Positions 34,714 through 44,283 are shown, numbered from the stretch's first letter. The stretch is DNA of 64,000 bases from Sphingomonas oligophenolica (GCF_006438955.1 NZ_RCZK01000007.1:80709-144708), one strand, 5' to 3'. The notes: a model not told the origin generated them from the letters alone. Numbers and translations: made by a program.

Positions 34714-37700
34714 TTGGGCAACGATACGACCATGACGACGGTGGCTCCTTTCCTGGCCGGTGGCGGCGAGATTGGCGCGCTGATGCGGTCGCGCGACTGG
34801 TCCTCGCATCCGCTCGGCGATCTTGGCGGCTGGCCGCCATCGCTGCGCACGATCGTCGCGCTGATGCTGTCGTCGCGGTTTCCGATGTTCGTGGCATGGG
34901 GCGACGAACTGTCGTTCCTGTACAACGATGCCTATGCGGACATCCTGGGCGCGAAGCATCCCGATGCGCTGGGTGGGCGGTTCGCGGACATCTGGCACGA
35001 AATCTGGTCCGACATCTCGCCATTGATCGATGCCGCACTGGCAGGCGAAGCGAGCTATCGCGAGAACCTGCCGCTGGTCATGCACCGCAAAGGGTATGAC
35101 GAGCCGACCTGGTTCACCTTTTCCTATTCGCCGGTGGTCGGCCACGATGGCGCGATTGCGGGGATGTATTGCGTCTGTACCGAGACGACCGGGCAGGTGA
35201 TCGCGGAGAAGCGGCGTGCGGCGGATTCGCGGCGGCTGCGTGACCTGATGCAGGAAATGCCCGCGTTCATCGCAGTGATGACGGGGCCGGAGCATCGTTT
35301 CGCTTACGTCAACGACGCTTATGTCGCGATTACGGGATCACGCGATTATATCGGCCGACCGATCCGCGATGTGTTGCCCGAACTGGCGGACCAGGGCCTT
35401 TTCGAGCTGGTCGATCGCGTCTACGCCAACGGCGAACGCCAGGTTGAGCACGCCGCGCCGGTGTGGTTCGCTCACGAAGACGAGCCGCGGTTCATCGATT
35501 TCCTGTGTGCGCCGATGGTCGGCCACGACGACGGCGCGATCACCGGAATCTTCGTCAGCGGTTACGATGTGACCGAGCGATTGCGGGCCGAGCGCGCGGT
35601 GCGCGATAGCGAGGCGTACACCCGACTGCTGCTCGATTCGACCGCCGAGGGGTTCTACGCGGTTGACCGTGATGGGGTCACCACGCTGTGTAATGACGCG
35701 TTCATCAGCATGCTGGGATTTGCGAGTAAGGACGAAGCTATCGGTCGCAAATTGCACGACATCGTCCACCATTCTCATCCGGACGGATCGACCTACGCGG
35801 CCAGCGACTGCCCGATCTATTTGGCGGCCTCGGCCGGTACGCCCGCGTTCGTATCCGGCGAGCGGTTCTTCCGGCTGGATGGGTCGTCGTTTCCGGTCGA
35901 TTATCGTGCCGAGCCGGTGATGCGCCACGGCGAGGTCGTCGGCGCGATCTGTACGTTCGTCGACACCAGCGAGCGCGAACAGGCGCAGGCAGACTTGGCG
36001 CAGCAGGCACGGGTGCTGGAAACGCTCAACCGGACGGGGGCGGCGCTGGCGGGCGAGCTCGACCTGGATCGCCTGATCAAGCGCGTGACCGACGCGGGGT
36101 TGGAGCTGACTGGCGCGCAGTTCGGCGCGTTCTTCTACAATGTGCTCGATAGCGAAGGTGAGAGCTACATGCTGTACGCGCTGTCGGGGGCGGAGCGTGC
36201 GGCGTTCGATGGATTCGGCATGCCCCGCGCCACCGCGATATTCCAGCCGACTTTCCAGGGTAACGGCATCATACGATCCGACGACATCATGACCGACGCA
36301 CGTTACGGCAAGACCGCGCCGCATTTCGGGATGCCCAAGGGGCATTTGCCGGTGCGCAGCTATCTCGCGGTGCCGGTGATCTCGCGCTCGGGCGAGGTGA
36401 TCGGCGGGCTGTTCTATGGCCATGAGGACCCCGCCGTCTTCGCGGAACGCCATGAACAGCTGATCGCGGGGATCGCGGGGCAGGCCGCGATCGGGGTCGA
36501 CAATGCGCGGCTGTTCCAGTCGACCCAGCGGCTGAACGACACGCTCGAGGAGCGGGTGAGGGAGCGGACCGCCGAACTCGAGCAGGCGCAGGAAGCGCTG
36601 CGGCAATCGCAGAAGATGGAGGCGGTCGGCCAATTGACCGGCGGCATCGCGCATGATTTCAACAATATGCTCGCGGTGGTGATCGGATCGCTCGATTTGC
36701 TCGGGCGACGGATCGGGGACGGCGATGCGCGCCAGCGCCGTTATATCGACGCCGCCGCCGATGGCGCGCGCCGTGCCGCGCTGCTGACCCAGCGACTGCT
36801 CGCATTTTCGCGCCAGCAGCCGCTCAAGCCCGAAGCGATCCGGGTCAACCAACTGGTGAGCGGGATGTCTGACCTGTTGCGCCGATCGTTGGGTAGCGAC
36901 GTGTTGCTCGAAACGGTGCTCGCGGCGGGCGCGTGGCCGGTCCATGCCGACCCCAATCAGCTCGAAAACGTGATCCTGAATCTCGCGGTGAACGCGCGCG
37001 ACGCGATGCCTGAGGGCGGCCGGCTGACGATCGAGACGCAGAACGCGCACCTCGATGCGCGCTATGTCGCGCACCACCCCGGTCTGACCCCGGGCCAATA
37101 TGCGCTGATCGCGGTGACCGACACCGGCGCGGGAATGCCCGACGACGTCATCGCCAAGGCGTTCGACCCGTTCTTCACGACCAAGGAGGTCGGGAAGGGC
37201 ACCGGGCTTGGGCTGTCGCAGGTCTATGGCTTCGTCAAACAATCGGGCGGTCATGTGAAGATCTATTCGGAGATCGACCACGGCACGACGATCAAAATCT
37301 ATCTGCCGCGGCTGATCGGCGACACCGAGGAAGCGGCGCCTGATGTGTTTTCGCAGGATGTGCCGCTCGGCGACGGGCGCGAGGTGGTGCTGGTGGTCGA
37401 GGACGAACCGTCGGTGCGCGCGTTCAGCGTCGATGCGTTGACCGAGCTGGGGTATCGCGTGCTGGAAGCCGATGGCGCGGGTGCCGCGCTGCGGCTGCTC
37501 GACGCGCATCCCGAGATCGACCTGCTGTTCACCGATGTCGTGATGCCCGAGATGAACGGGGCAAAGCTGGCCGAGGAGGTGCGGGTGCGCCGCCCCGACC
37601 TGAAGATCTTGTTCACGACCGGCTATACCCGCAACGCGGTGGTCCATAACGGCGTGCTCGACGCGGGCGTGAACCTGATCGGCAAGCCGTTCACGGTCGA

Positions 37701-37791
37701 CGAACTGGCCGCGCGGGTGCGCGAGGTGCTCGACATTGTACCGACCGGCGTCGCCGCGCGCGACGCTGGTGGAGCCGGGTCGGCCGACTAG
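34714..37791 (+). CDS. PAS/GAF hybrid sensor histidine kinase with receiver domain
   Basis: A 1025-residue soluble hybrid kinase without membrane segments. Order: PAS (about 45-170), PAS (175-290), PAS (295-420), GAF (430-605), coiled coil (about 605-640), HisKA with the phosphoacceptor H647 (G-G-I-A-H-D-F-N-N), the ATPase domain (N-L-A-V-N-A-R-D-A-M-P; G-T-G-L-G-L-S), and a receiver whose acceptor is D941 (L-F-T-D-V-V-M-P). The TTG at 34714 is used, with GGAAGGA upstream; an ATG at 34732 is also possible. No phosphotransfer or regulator gene is adjacent, so the output is unknown. Confidence 0.9.
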   Translation: MGNDTTMTTVAPFLAGGGEIGALMRSRDWSSHPLGDLGGWPPSLRTIVALMLSSRFPMFVAWGDELSFLYNDAYADILGAKHPDALGGRFADIWHEIWSDISPLIDAALAGEASYRENLPLVMHRKGYDEPTWFTFSYSPVVGHDGAIAGMYCVCTETTGQVIAEKRRAADSRRLRDLMQEMPAFIAVMTGPEHRFAYVNDAYVAITGSRDYIGRPIRDVLPELADQGLFELVDRVYANGERQVEHAAPVWFAHEDEPRFIDFLCAPMVGHDDGAITGIFVSGYDVTERLRAERAVRDSEAYTRLLLDSTAEGFYAVDRDGVTTLCNDAFISMLGFASKDEAIGRKLHDIVHHSHPDGSTYAASDCPIYLAASAGTPAFVSGERFFRLDGSSFPVDYRAEPVMRHGEVVGAICTFVDTSEREQAQADLAQQARVLETLNRTGAALAGELDLDRLIKRVTDAGLELTGAQFGAFFYNVLDSEGESYMLYALSGAERAAFDGFGMPRATAIFQPTFQGNGIIRSDDIMTDARYGKTAPHFGMPKGHLPVRSYLAVPVISRSGEVIGGLFYGHEDPAVFAERHEQLIAGIAGQAAIGVDNARLFQSTQRLNDTLEERVRERTAELEQAQEALRQSQKMEAVGQLTGGIAHDFNNMLAVVIGSLDLLGRRIGDGDARQRRYIDAAADGARRAALLTQRLLAFSRQQPLKPEAIRVNQLVSGMSDLLRRSLGSDVLLETVLAAGAWPVHADPNQLENVILNLAVNARDAMPEGGRLTIETQNAHLDARYVAHHPGLTPGQYALIAVTDTGAGMPDDVIAKAFDPFFTTKEVGKGTGLGLSQVYGFVKQSGGHVKIYSEIDHGTTIKIYLPRLIGDTEEAAPDVFSQDVPLGDGREVVLVVEDEPSVRAFSVDALTELGYRVLEADGAGAALRLLDAHPEIDLLFTDVVMPEMNGAKLAEEVRVRRPDLKILFTTGYTRNAVVHNGVLDAGVNLIGKPFTVDELAARVREVLDIVPTGVAARDAGGAGSAD

Positions 37792-37855
37792 GTCAGTCGC
37801 CCGGTTCGGCGTCCCGTCGCTTGAAACCCGGCTGCTGCGCGGGCAAAGCGGCTGC

Positions 37856-39061
37856 ATGAAGCGCAAGACCGGCCAGGATCGTTCGATCACCGACACATGG
37901 CGTCCCGCGACGCGCGCGATCCGGGGGGGGACCGCGCGCTCCGAATGGGGCGAGACGTCAGAGGCGTTGTTCCTTACCTCGGGCTATAGCTACGACAAGG
38001 CGGGGGATGCCGCCGCGCGGTTCGCGGGCGAGCAGGCCGGGATGACCTATTCGCGTCTCCAGAACCCGACGGTCGAGATGCTCGAACAGCGGATCGCGCT
38101 GATGGAGGGCGCCGAAGCGTGCCGGACGATGGCGACGGGCATGGCGGCAATGACCGCGGCGCTGCTCTGCCAGCTCGAGACGGGTGATCACGTCGTCGCG
38201 GGGCGGGCGGCGTTCGGGTCGTGCCGGTGGTTGACCGATACGCTGCTGCCCAAGTTCGGCATCCAGACGACGATCATCGATGCGCGCGATCCGCAACAGT
38301 TCGTCGATGCGGCGCGGGACAACACCAAGCTGTTCTTCTTCGAAACTCCTGCGAATCCGACGATGGATATCGTCGACTTGAAGGCGGTGTGCGATATCGC
38401 GCGCGCGCGGGGCATCCTGACCGTGGTCGACAACGCGTTCGCGACGCCTGCGTTGCAGCGACCGATGGAGTTCGGCGCGGACATCACCGCCTATTCGGCG
38501 ACCAAGATGATGGACGGGCAGGGCCGCGTGCTCGCGGGCGCGGTGTGTGGGACCGAGGATTTCATCACCAACACGCTGTTGCCGTTCACGCGCAACACGG
38601 GGCCGAACCTGTCACCGTTCAACGCCTGGGTGGTGCTGAAGGGGCTGGAGACGCTCGACCTCAGGATCAACCGCCAGTCCGAGCATAGCGTGGCGGTCGG
38701 CGAGTTCCTGGAGGGACGTGTGTCGAAGATGCTCCATCCGGGGCTCCCGAGCCACCCGCAGCACAATCTCGCGATGAGCCAGATGGACGCGTGCGGGCCG
38801 ATCTTCGCGTTCGAAGTCGTGGATCGCGCGCAGGCGCACGGCCTGCTCGACGCGCTCGAACTGATCGACATTTCGAACAACATCGGCGATTCGCGCTCGC
38901 TAATGACGCACCCCGCCTCGACCACCCACGCCAGCGTCACCGCGGAGAAGCGCGCCGAGATGGGGGTGACCGAGGGGATGCTGCGGCTGAACGTCGGCTT
39001 GGAAGATCCGCGCGACGTGATCGACGATCTCGACCGTGCGCTGGTGACGGTGGGCCTGTGA
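37856..39061 (+). CDS. metZ: O-succinylhomoserine sulfhydrylase
   Basis: A 401-residue PLP enzyme of methionine synthesis, converting O-succinylhomoserine plus sulfide to homocysteine. The PLP lysine is in Y-S-A-T-K-M-M-D-G; other landmarks are Y-S-R-L-Q-N-P-T-V, G-M-A-A-M, F-E-T-P-A-N-P-T and S-L-M-T-H-P-A-S-T-T-H. The longer R-I-x-x-x-E-G-A-E-A-C stretch fits MetZ better than cystathionine synthase. It starts 65 bases after the kinase and ends overlapping apaG (GTGA). The assignment to sulfhydrylase versus the lyase rests on family pattern. Confidence 0.92.
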   Translation: MKRKTGQDRSITDTWRPATRAIRGGTARSEWGETSEALFLTSGYSYDKAGDAAARFAGEQAGMTYSRLQNPTVEMLEQRIALMEGAEACRTMATGMAAMTAALLCQLETGDHVVAGRAAFGSCRWLTDTLLPKFGIQTTIIDARDPQQFVDAARDNTKLFFFETPANPTMDIVDLKAVCDIARARGILTVVDNAFATPALQRPMEFGADITAYSATKMMDGQGRVLAGAVCGTEDFITNTLLPFTRNTGPNLSPFNAWVVLKGLETLDLRINRQSEHSVAVGEFLEGRVSKMLHPGLPSHPQHNLAMSQMDACGPIFAFEVVDRAQAHGLLDALELIDISNNIGDSRSLMTHPASTTHASVTAEKRAEMGVTEGMLRLNVGLEDPRDVIDDLDRALVTVGL

Positions 39062-39456
39062 AGCAATTCTTCCCCTATGCCGAGACAACCGAGGGCGTGA
39101 CGGTGCGCGTCTCGGTCAGCTATCTTGCCGAACAATCCGAACCACGGCGGGGGCGATGGTTCTGGGCGTATCACATCCGGATCGAGAATGATGGCGCACG
39201 CGCGGTGCAACTGCTCAACCGGCGCTGGACCATTACCGACGGGCGCGGCGCGCGGCATTCGGTGGAGGGCGAGGGCGTCGTCGGCGAACAACCGCTGATC
39301 GAGCCGGGCGCGAGCTATGATTATGTGTCGGGTTGCCCGCTTGCGACCCCGACGGGGGCGATGCAGGGTAGCTATCAGATGGTCGGCGCGGACGGATCGA
39401 GTTTCGAGGTCACGATCCCGCGATTCGAACTGCTCGCGCCCGCGGTCGCGCAGTGA
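39058..39456 (+). CDS. apaG: ApaG protein
   Basis: A 132-residue ApaG domain protein of immunoglobulin-like fold (a Co/Mg-resistance-linked protein in enterobacteria; precise function unclear). F-W-A-Y-H-I-R-I-E-N, L-L-N-R-R-W-T-I-T-D-G and G-V-V-G-E-Q-P-L-I-E-P-G are diagnostic. The start is a GTG overlapping the metZ stop as GTGA. Pairing of apaG with metZ is found in other alphaproteobacteria. Confidence 0.9.
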   Translation: MKQFFPYAETTEGVTVRVSVSYLAEQSEPRRGRWFWAYHIRIENDGARAVQLLNRRWTITDGRGARHSVEGEGVVGEQPLIEPGASYDYVSGCPLATPTGAMQGSYQMVGADGSSFEVTIPRFELLAPAVAQ

Positions 39457-39466
39457 GGACGATGTC

Positions 39467-40270
39467 GTGAAGCGAACGCACCTGCCGCTGAACGGGATGC
39501 GGGTGTTCGACGCGGCGGCGCGGCACCTGTCGTTCACGCGGGCGGCCGACGAACTGGCGGTGACCCCGGCGGCGGTCGGGCAGCAGATTCGCGCGCTCGA
39601 AGACACGCTGGGCGTCGTCTTGTTCCGGCGGACCACGAAGGGGCTGGAACTGACCCCCGAGGCCGAGGGCGCGCTGCCCGCGCTGCGGGCGGGGTTCCTC
39701 CAGTTCGAGGAAGCGGTGCGCGCGATGCAGGCGGGGCAGACCTCCAAATCGCTGACGATCGCGGCACCGCGCGACCTCACTGAAAAATGGCTGATGACGC
39801 GGCTCGCCGAGGTCTCCGCGGCGGACCGCGACCTGCGCTTCGTGCTGATCGCGGCGGACGATGTGGTCGATTTCACCGAGGCGAATCTCGATCTCGCGAT
39901 CCGCTGGGGCGAGGGTCCCGGCGAGCATGAGGGCGAGGCGCTCGAATCGGAGGGGATGGTTACGGTCGCGGCCCCGGTGGCCGATGGCGCCACCGCATCG
40001 AGCGCGGAGATTGCGTGGCCGGGTAGCCCGGGCGGCGATGGCGTGGCGCTCGTCAGGGTCGGCGATGCGGGGCTTGCGATCGACGCGGCGGCGGCGGGAA
40101 TGGGGCGCGCGACGGTGTCCCAACTGCTCGCGGCGAACGACATCGCGGCGGGACGCGTGATCGTATTGGGCGACGCGCAGCCATCGCGATTGGGGTATTG
40201 GCTGGTCGCGCCGACGCCACAATGGCGGCAGGCGAAGGTGAAGGCGCTGGTCGAGGCACTGGCAGGTTAG
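39467..40270 (+). CDS. LysR-family transcriptional regulator
   Basis: A 267-residue LysR regulator of the GcvA type. The N-terminal helix-turn-helix carries F-D-A-A-A-R-H-L-S-F-T-R-A-A-D-E-L and V-T-P-A-A-V-G-Q-Q-I-R-A-L-E. The substrate domain is somewhat short (usual total about 300 residues) but shows the I-R-W-G-E-G-P end typical of the group. GTG start at 39467, with GAGGA eight bases upstream. No divergent target is adjacent, so its regulon is unknown. Confidence 0.88.
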   Translation: MKRTHLPLNGMRVFDAAARHLSFTRAADELAVTPAAVGQQIRALEDTLGVVLFRRTTKGLELTPEAEGALPALRAGFLQFEEAVRAMQAGQTSKSLTIAAPRDLTEKWLMTRLAEVSAADRDLRFVLIAADDVVDFTEANLDLAIRWGEGPGEHEGEALESEGMVTVAAPVADGATASSAEIAWPGSPGGDGVALVRVGDAGLAIDAAAAGMGRATVSQLLAANDIAAGRVIVLGDAQPSRLGYWLVAPTPQWRQAKVKALVEALAG

Positions 40271-40275
40271 GCCGG

Positions 40276-40821
40276 ATGCAGAGCGAGCCCTTCTCGACTG
40301 AGCGGCTCGTGATGCGGGCGATGCGGATCGCGGATGCCGATGCGCTGCACGCAGGGTATAGCGACGAAGCGCTGATGACCTATTGGTCGAGCGCGCCCAA
40401 GACCACGCTCGCCGAGACGATCGATTATTTGATCCCCCGGCTTGATGGCCCCGACTCACGCGGCTGGGCGATCACGGTGAAGGGCGACGATCGCGCGATC
40501 GGGACGCTGTTCACGACTCAGCGCCGGCCGGGGGTGAGCGAGATCGGGTATCTGCTCGTCCGTAGCGTGTGGGGGCGGGGCTATGCGCGCGAGGCGGTGG
40601 CGGGATTGATAGACCTCTTGTTCGATGAAGGGACGCGGCGCGTCTTTGCCGATACCGATCCCGACAATGCGGCGTCGATCGCGCTGCTCGAACGATTGGG
40701 GTTCCGCCGCGAGGGGGTGCTGCGGGCCGAATGGGAAACCCATATCGGGGTCCGCGATGCGCTGATCCTCGGACTGTTGAAGGATGAGTGGGCTAGTTCT
40801 TCAGCTTCCACCCGCGCTTGA
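40276..40821 (+). CDS. GNAT-family acetyltransferase
   Basis: A 181-residue acetyltransferase of the RimJ/RimL-like branch. T-E-R-L-V-M-R at the start, G-Y-L-L-V-R-S-V-W-G-R-G-Y-A-R-E-A for acetyl-CoA binding, and N-A-A-S-I-A-L-L-E-R-L-G-F at the C-terminus are the standard landmarks. The substrate is unknown. Its end overlaps the convergent permease gene by 29 bases. It follows the LysR gene by five bases, so the two are likely in one transcript. Confidence 0.88.
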   Translation: MQSEPFSTERLVMRAMRIADADALHAGYSDEALMTYWSSAPKTTLAETIDYLIPRLDGPDSRGWAITVKGDDRAIGTLFTTQRRPGVSEIGYLLVRSVWGRGYAREAVAGLIDLLFDEGTRRVFADTDPDNAASIALLERLGFRREGVLRAEWETHIGVRDALILGLLKDEWASSSASTRA

Positions 40822-41641
40822 GCAGCTGGTAGCACAGCGTGGCCAGCACGAGATCGACGACGAGGACCGCGATTGCGCCAATCGTGACCGGCGAATCGGC
40901 GATCCCGAGGAAGCCGTATCGAAACCCCGAAATGATATAGAAGAACGGGTTGGCGTGGCTGAATGCGCGGAACGCGGGCGCGAGGTGGTCGACCGAATAG
41001 AAGGTGCCCGAGAGCAGGGTCAGCGGCGCGACGACGAAATTCTGGATCGCGGCGGCGTGGTCGAACTTCTCCGCCCAGATCGAAGTCAGGATGCCGACCA
41101 GTGCGAGGAAGACCGCACCAAGTAGCCCGAACCATAGGATCGCGAGCGGGGCGTGCGGGGTGACGTGAACCCCCGGCCATAGCGCCATCGCCAGCCACAC
41201 TGCACCGCCGACGCAGATCGCGCGGGTCACCGCGCCGCCGACGATCGCGACGAGCAACTCGGTCACCGATAGCGGCGGCATCAGATAATCGACGATCGTG
41301 CCCTGGATTTTGCCGACCAGCAGCGAGAAACTCGAATTGGCATAGGCGTTCTGCATCATCCCCATGATGATGAGTCCCGGCGCGATGAAATCGGCGAACG
41401 CGACGGTCTCGCCGCCGACCGCGACCGGGCGGCGCGCGCCGGTGGAGATGGTGAAGATGACGAGAAACAGGAGCGTCGTGATCGCGGGTGCCCAGACAGT
41501 CTGGAGCTGCACCTTGAAGAACCGCTTGACCTCCTTCACATAGAGGGTCTTCAGGCCACCCCAATTGACGTTCCGGATCACCGGGACGCCGGGCTCGGAC
41601 CGGATTTGACTGATTTCGCCGATCGGCGGCTGGCTGTTCAT
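40793..41641 (-). CDS. ABC-2 type transporter permease
   Basis: A 282-residue ABC-2 permease with six predicted membrane helices. The cytoplasmic N-terminus K-E-V-K-R-F-F-K-V-Q-L-Q-T-V-W-A-P precedes the first helix; A-P-G-L-I-I-M-G-M-M-Q-N-A-Y and P-L-T-L-L-S-G-T-F-Y-S-V are the family's conserved parts. No ATPase gene is beside it: it converges with the acetyltransferase and diverges from gcrA. It may pair with an ATPase elsewhere; exported cargo is unknown. Confidence 0.87.
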   Translation of the reverse strand: MNSQPPIGEISQIRSEPGVPVIRNVNWGGLKTLYVKEVKRFFKVQLQTVWAPAITTLLFLVIFTISTGARRPVAVGGETVAFADFIAPGLIIMGMMQNAYANSSFSLLVGKIQGTIVDYLMPPLSVTELLVAIVGGAVTRAICVGGAVWLAMALWPGVHVTPHAPLAILWFGLLGAVFLALVGILTSIWAEKFDHAAAIQNFVVAPLTLLSGTFYSVDHLAPAFRAFSHANPFFYIISGFRYGFLGIADSPVTIGAIAVLVVDLVLATLCYQLLKRGWKLKN

Positions 41642-41705
41642 GGCTTGCGGGTAACCGCACCGGCAACCGCCCGCAACCCGGCGTCGACACGAGGGAATAT
41701 AAAGA

Positions 41706-42419
41706 ATGTCGTGGACCGAGGAGCGAATCCAGACGCTCAAGACGATGTGGGAAGGCGGCCAGACCGCGAGCCAGATCGCCGAAGCGTTGGGCGGGGTGAG
41801 CCGCAACGCGGTGATCGGCAAGGCGCACCGGCTGGCATTGCAGGCCCGCCCGTCGCCGGTGAAGCCCAACGAACCCGACGCGAAGGCTGCGACCGCTGCA
41901 CCTGCGCCGGTAGCGGCCCCCGCCCCTGCGGCCAAGCCGACCCCGAAGGCCGCCGCGCCCGAGCCCGAGGCCGCACCGCCGGTGGCGGCGCCCGAACCGG
42001 TAGGCGCTGCGGCTGAAGTCGATGCGGATGACGGTGACGACGGGGAGCCTATCGCCGCCGAGCCCGTGGCCAAGCCCGCCGCCCCGATCCTGCGGTCGAT
42101 CGGCCCCGGCGGTTTCCTGCGCCAGTCGCCCGGCGAACAGGCGCCCCCGAGCACGCCCGCGCCGCCGCGGCGGCTGGTTCCCGCCAAGCCATCGGCGGAG
42201 ATCGCGGGCAAGACGACGCTGCTCGATCTCAACGACCGGATCTGCAAATGGCCGCTCGGCCATCCTGGCGAGCCCGATTTCCACTTTTGCGGCGACAAGG
42301 TGAACCCTGGCTTCCCCTATTGCGTCGCGCATTGCGGCCATGCGTATCAGGCGCAGCTGCCACGGCGCGATCGGCGTCCGCCGCCGCCGTTGCCGTTTGG
42401 TGGCCCACGGGTCCGCTGA
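41706..42419 (+). CDS. gcrA: GcrA cell-cycle regulator
   Basis: A 237-residue GcrA, the alphaproteobacterial factor that binds sigma-70 RNA polymerase and methylated GANTC promoters. W-T-E-E-R-I-Q-T-L-K-T-M-W and V-S-R-N-A-V-I-G-K-A-H-R-L form the N-terminal DNA-binding helices. The C-terminal sigma-binding part has C-K-W-P-L-G-H-P-G, F-H-F-C-G and Y-C-V-A-H. Between them is a long Ala/Pro-rich linker of about 110 residues. It is divergent from the permease gene. Confidence 0.92.
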   Translation: MSWTEERIQTLKTMWEGGQTASQIAEALGGVSRNAVIGKAHRLALQARPSPVKPNEPDAKAATAAPAPVAAPAPAAKPTPKAAAPEPEAAPPVAAPEPVGAAAEVDADDGDDGEPIAAEPVAKPAAPILRSIGPGGFLRQSPGEQAPPSTPAPPRRLVPAKPSAEIAGKTTLLDLNDRICKWPLGHPGEPDFHFCGDKVNPGFPYCVAHCGHAYQAQLPRRDRRPPPPLPFGGPRVR

Positions 42420-42435
42420 GCGGGCCGTTGGGCGG

Positions 42436-44145
42436 TCAGGCGAACAATATGCGGTCGCGAATCCGGATCGGCACCGCATAGAATTTGTCGAACCAGCAGG
42501 GTGTGGCGGCGTCGGTTGGGGGGAGCTGAAGCACCTTGGGCGATCCCGCCTGCTTCGCCTTGGCTACCGCCAACCTGAACGCATAGCTGTCGAAGATGCG
42601 CAGTGCTTCGACCATATAGGCGGTCGCGACCTTTTCGTTGCGGATGACGAGCAAGTTTTCGCCATTTTTGGTGTCGGCGGGGTTCGAGAAATTATAGCTG
42701 CCGGTATAGACCCGTGCGGCAGATGTGTTGAAATCGATCACGACGAATTTGTGGTGCATTCGCACTCCCGCGCCGCCTGACGATTCACTGCGGAACGGTT
42801 CGGGCATGCCTTCGTTGAGACTGGCCGCGGAGACCGGCGCGGGGTTGCCGTCGGGTTGCGTCAGCACCAGTCCAGCCGCCCTGTCGGAGATGCCATAGAC
42901 GAACACGTCGTCCCGGTTGGTGGCGCGCTCGATCGCGTCGCGGACATCGCCCTTGGTCTGCGACAAAAATGCGAGCGAATAGAAGACGCTCGACGCCGCC
43001 GCGTCGATCGCCTCAGCAATTCCCCGTTGCGCCCGGTGCTGGATCGCATGAGGGCTCATCGACACTTGCGCATCGACCCTGGCGACGTGGAGCGGGAGCC
43101 AATCGGCCGAGGCGCTCTTGCGGAAACTCGGCGCGTTCCCCGTCCAGTATGATTCGAACGCGTTGTGTTGCTGTGCGACGATCGCCGGGCCGGTAACGAT
43201 CACCGCATTGTTGGCCTGGACGAAGAACCCGCGCCACGAGAAGTTGGTCGATCCGAACACCACGCGCTTCACGGTGGCACCATCGACGATGATCATCTTG
43301 TTGTGCTGAAGCGATGCCATCGACTGGCGAACGATCTGCGCACCGGTCGCGACCAGCATCGCAGCGGCGCGGCTTTCGGCGGAGCCTGGCGCACCCTTGT
43401 CGCCGCTGTCGTCGATGATGATCCGCAAGTTCGCCGCGATCGCCGTGAGCCGGGTGATGATCTCGGGCAGGTTGAGTTCGAAGGCGACGATTTCGACCGT
43501 CGCGTGATCGGCGATCGCCGCGTCGAGCACGTCGAGGATCGCCCGACGTGCCTCGAACCCCATCCATTCATACGCAGCGTCGGCTTGGGGGTTGGTCGGC
43601 ACGAAATCGTTACCCTCGTCGGCCTTCGGCGGGATCAACGTCGCAAATCCCGCCGCCCCGCCGAATTTGTCGACGAACGCTTGGGAGGAGACATAGCCGC
43701 GGGTGAACGCGATGTTGAGCGCCCCGGGCATCGTTTCCGCGCTCAGGACGATCGTCGCTAGTTGCGCGATCCCGGCGGCGAGCACGTCTTCGCTGTTCAT
43801 GAACATCGGCGTGACCCGATAGACGAAGTCGCCCGGCGTGTTGGCGACGCGCGGAAAATGCGTCCAGCGAAACGTCTGGAACGGGGCTTGTGGGCTGGGA
43901 TATTGTTCGGGGGGCTTACCCGGCTGCAAGGGCATGGCCTGGCCGGGAAAGGCCAGGCGGTTCTTGACCGGGAAGAAGCGATCATAGCCTGGCGGTTGGA
44001 ACTCGATCGCGAAGCCGACGAAGTCACGCGGGGGTGGGCCGCCGCGCCAGTCCATCGCCAGCAACACCATCCCTTCGCCACGATGGAGTTTCAGCGTAAA
44101 CGGGGCGTCGGCCACCGTCCCTGCGATCTGCCAGTCTTGCGCCAC
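42436..44145 (-). CDS. phospholipase D-like protein with two HKD motifs
   Basis: A 569-residue PLD-superfamily protein. Two HKD motifs are complete: H-N-K-M-I-I-V-D with F-G-S-T-N-F-S, and H-H-K-F-V-V-I-D with Y-T-G-S-Y-N-F-S. The N-terminal 150 residues resemble no domain I know. GTG at 44145 is preferred since GGGGAGA lies seven bases upstream; TTG at 44175 would add ten residues. No signal peptide is seen. It could be a nuclease, phospholipase or phosphatidyltransferase; the pair of N-F-S ends is typical of PLD nuclease/transferase-like proteins. Confidence 0.82.
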   Translation of the reverse strand: MAQDWQIAGTVADAPFTLKLHRGEGMVLLAMDWRGGPPPRDFVGFAIEFQPPGYDRFFPVKNRLAFPGQAMPLQPGKPPEQYPSPQAPFQTFRWTHFPRVANTPGDFVYRVTPMFMNSEDVLAAGIAQLATIVLSAETMPGALNIAFTRGYVSSQAFVDKFGGAAGFATLIPPKADEGNDFVPTNPQADAAYEWMGFEARRAILDVLDAAIADHATVEIVAFELNLPEIITRLTAIAANLRIIIDDSGDKGAPGSAESRAAAMLVATGAQIVRQSMASLQHNKMIIVDGATVKRVVFGSTNFSWRGFFVQANNAVIVTGPAIVAQQHNAFESYWTGNAPSFRKSASADWLPLHVARVDAQVSMSPHAIQHRAQRGIAEAIDAAASSVFYSLAFLSQTKGDVRDAIERATNRDDVFVYGISDRAAGLVLTQPDGNPAPVSAASLNEGMPEPFRSESSGGAGVRMHHKFVVIDFNTSAARVYTGSYNFSNPADTKNGENLLVIRNEKVATAYMVEALRIFDSYAFRLAVAKAKQAGSPKVLQLPPTDAATPCWFDKFYAVPIRIRDRILFA

Positions 44146-44283
44146 GAACGGTCTCCCCGCTTGTCTCCGGCACAATAATCCTTCCGCCGACGACTACCTA
44201 TAACAATCGCATCCGAATCCGCGGTCGGCATCGACGTTGGCGGACGGCTTGCTCCCGCCGCGGGCGTACTCCATACGTTCGCG

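Noticed and set aside
37792..37855. A SAM-type riboswitch before metZ
   Set aside because: metZ genes in alphaproteobacteria often carry SAM-II elements, but these 64 bases do not show the conserved core; only an ordinary GC-rich leader.
35338..37896. An 852-codon antisense open frame opposite the hybrid kinase
   Set aside because: The same shadow effect; the plus-strand kinase has complete domains.
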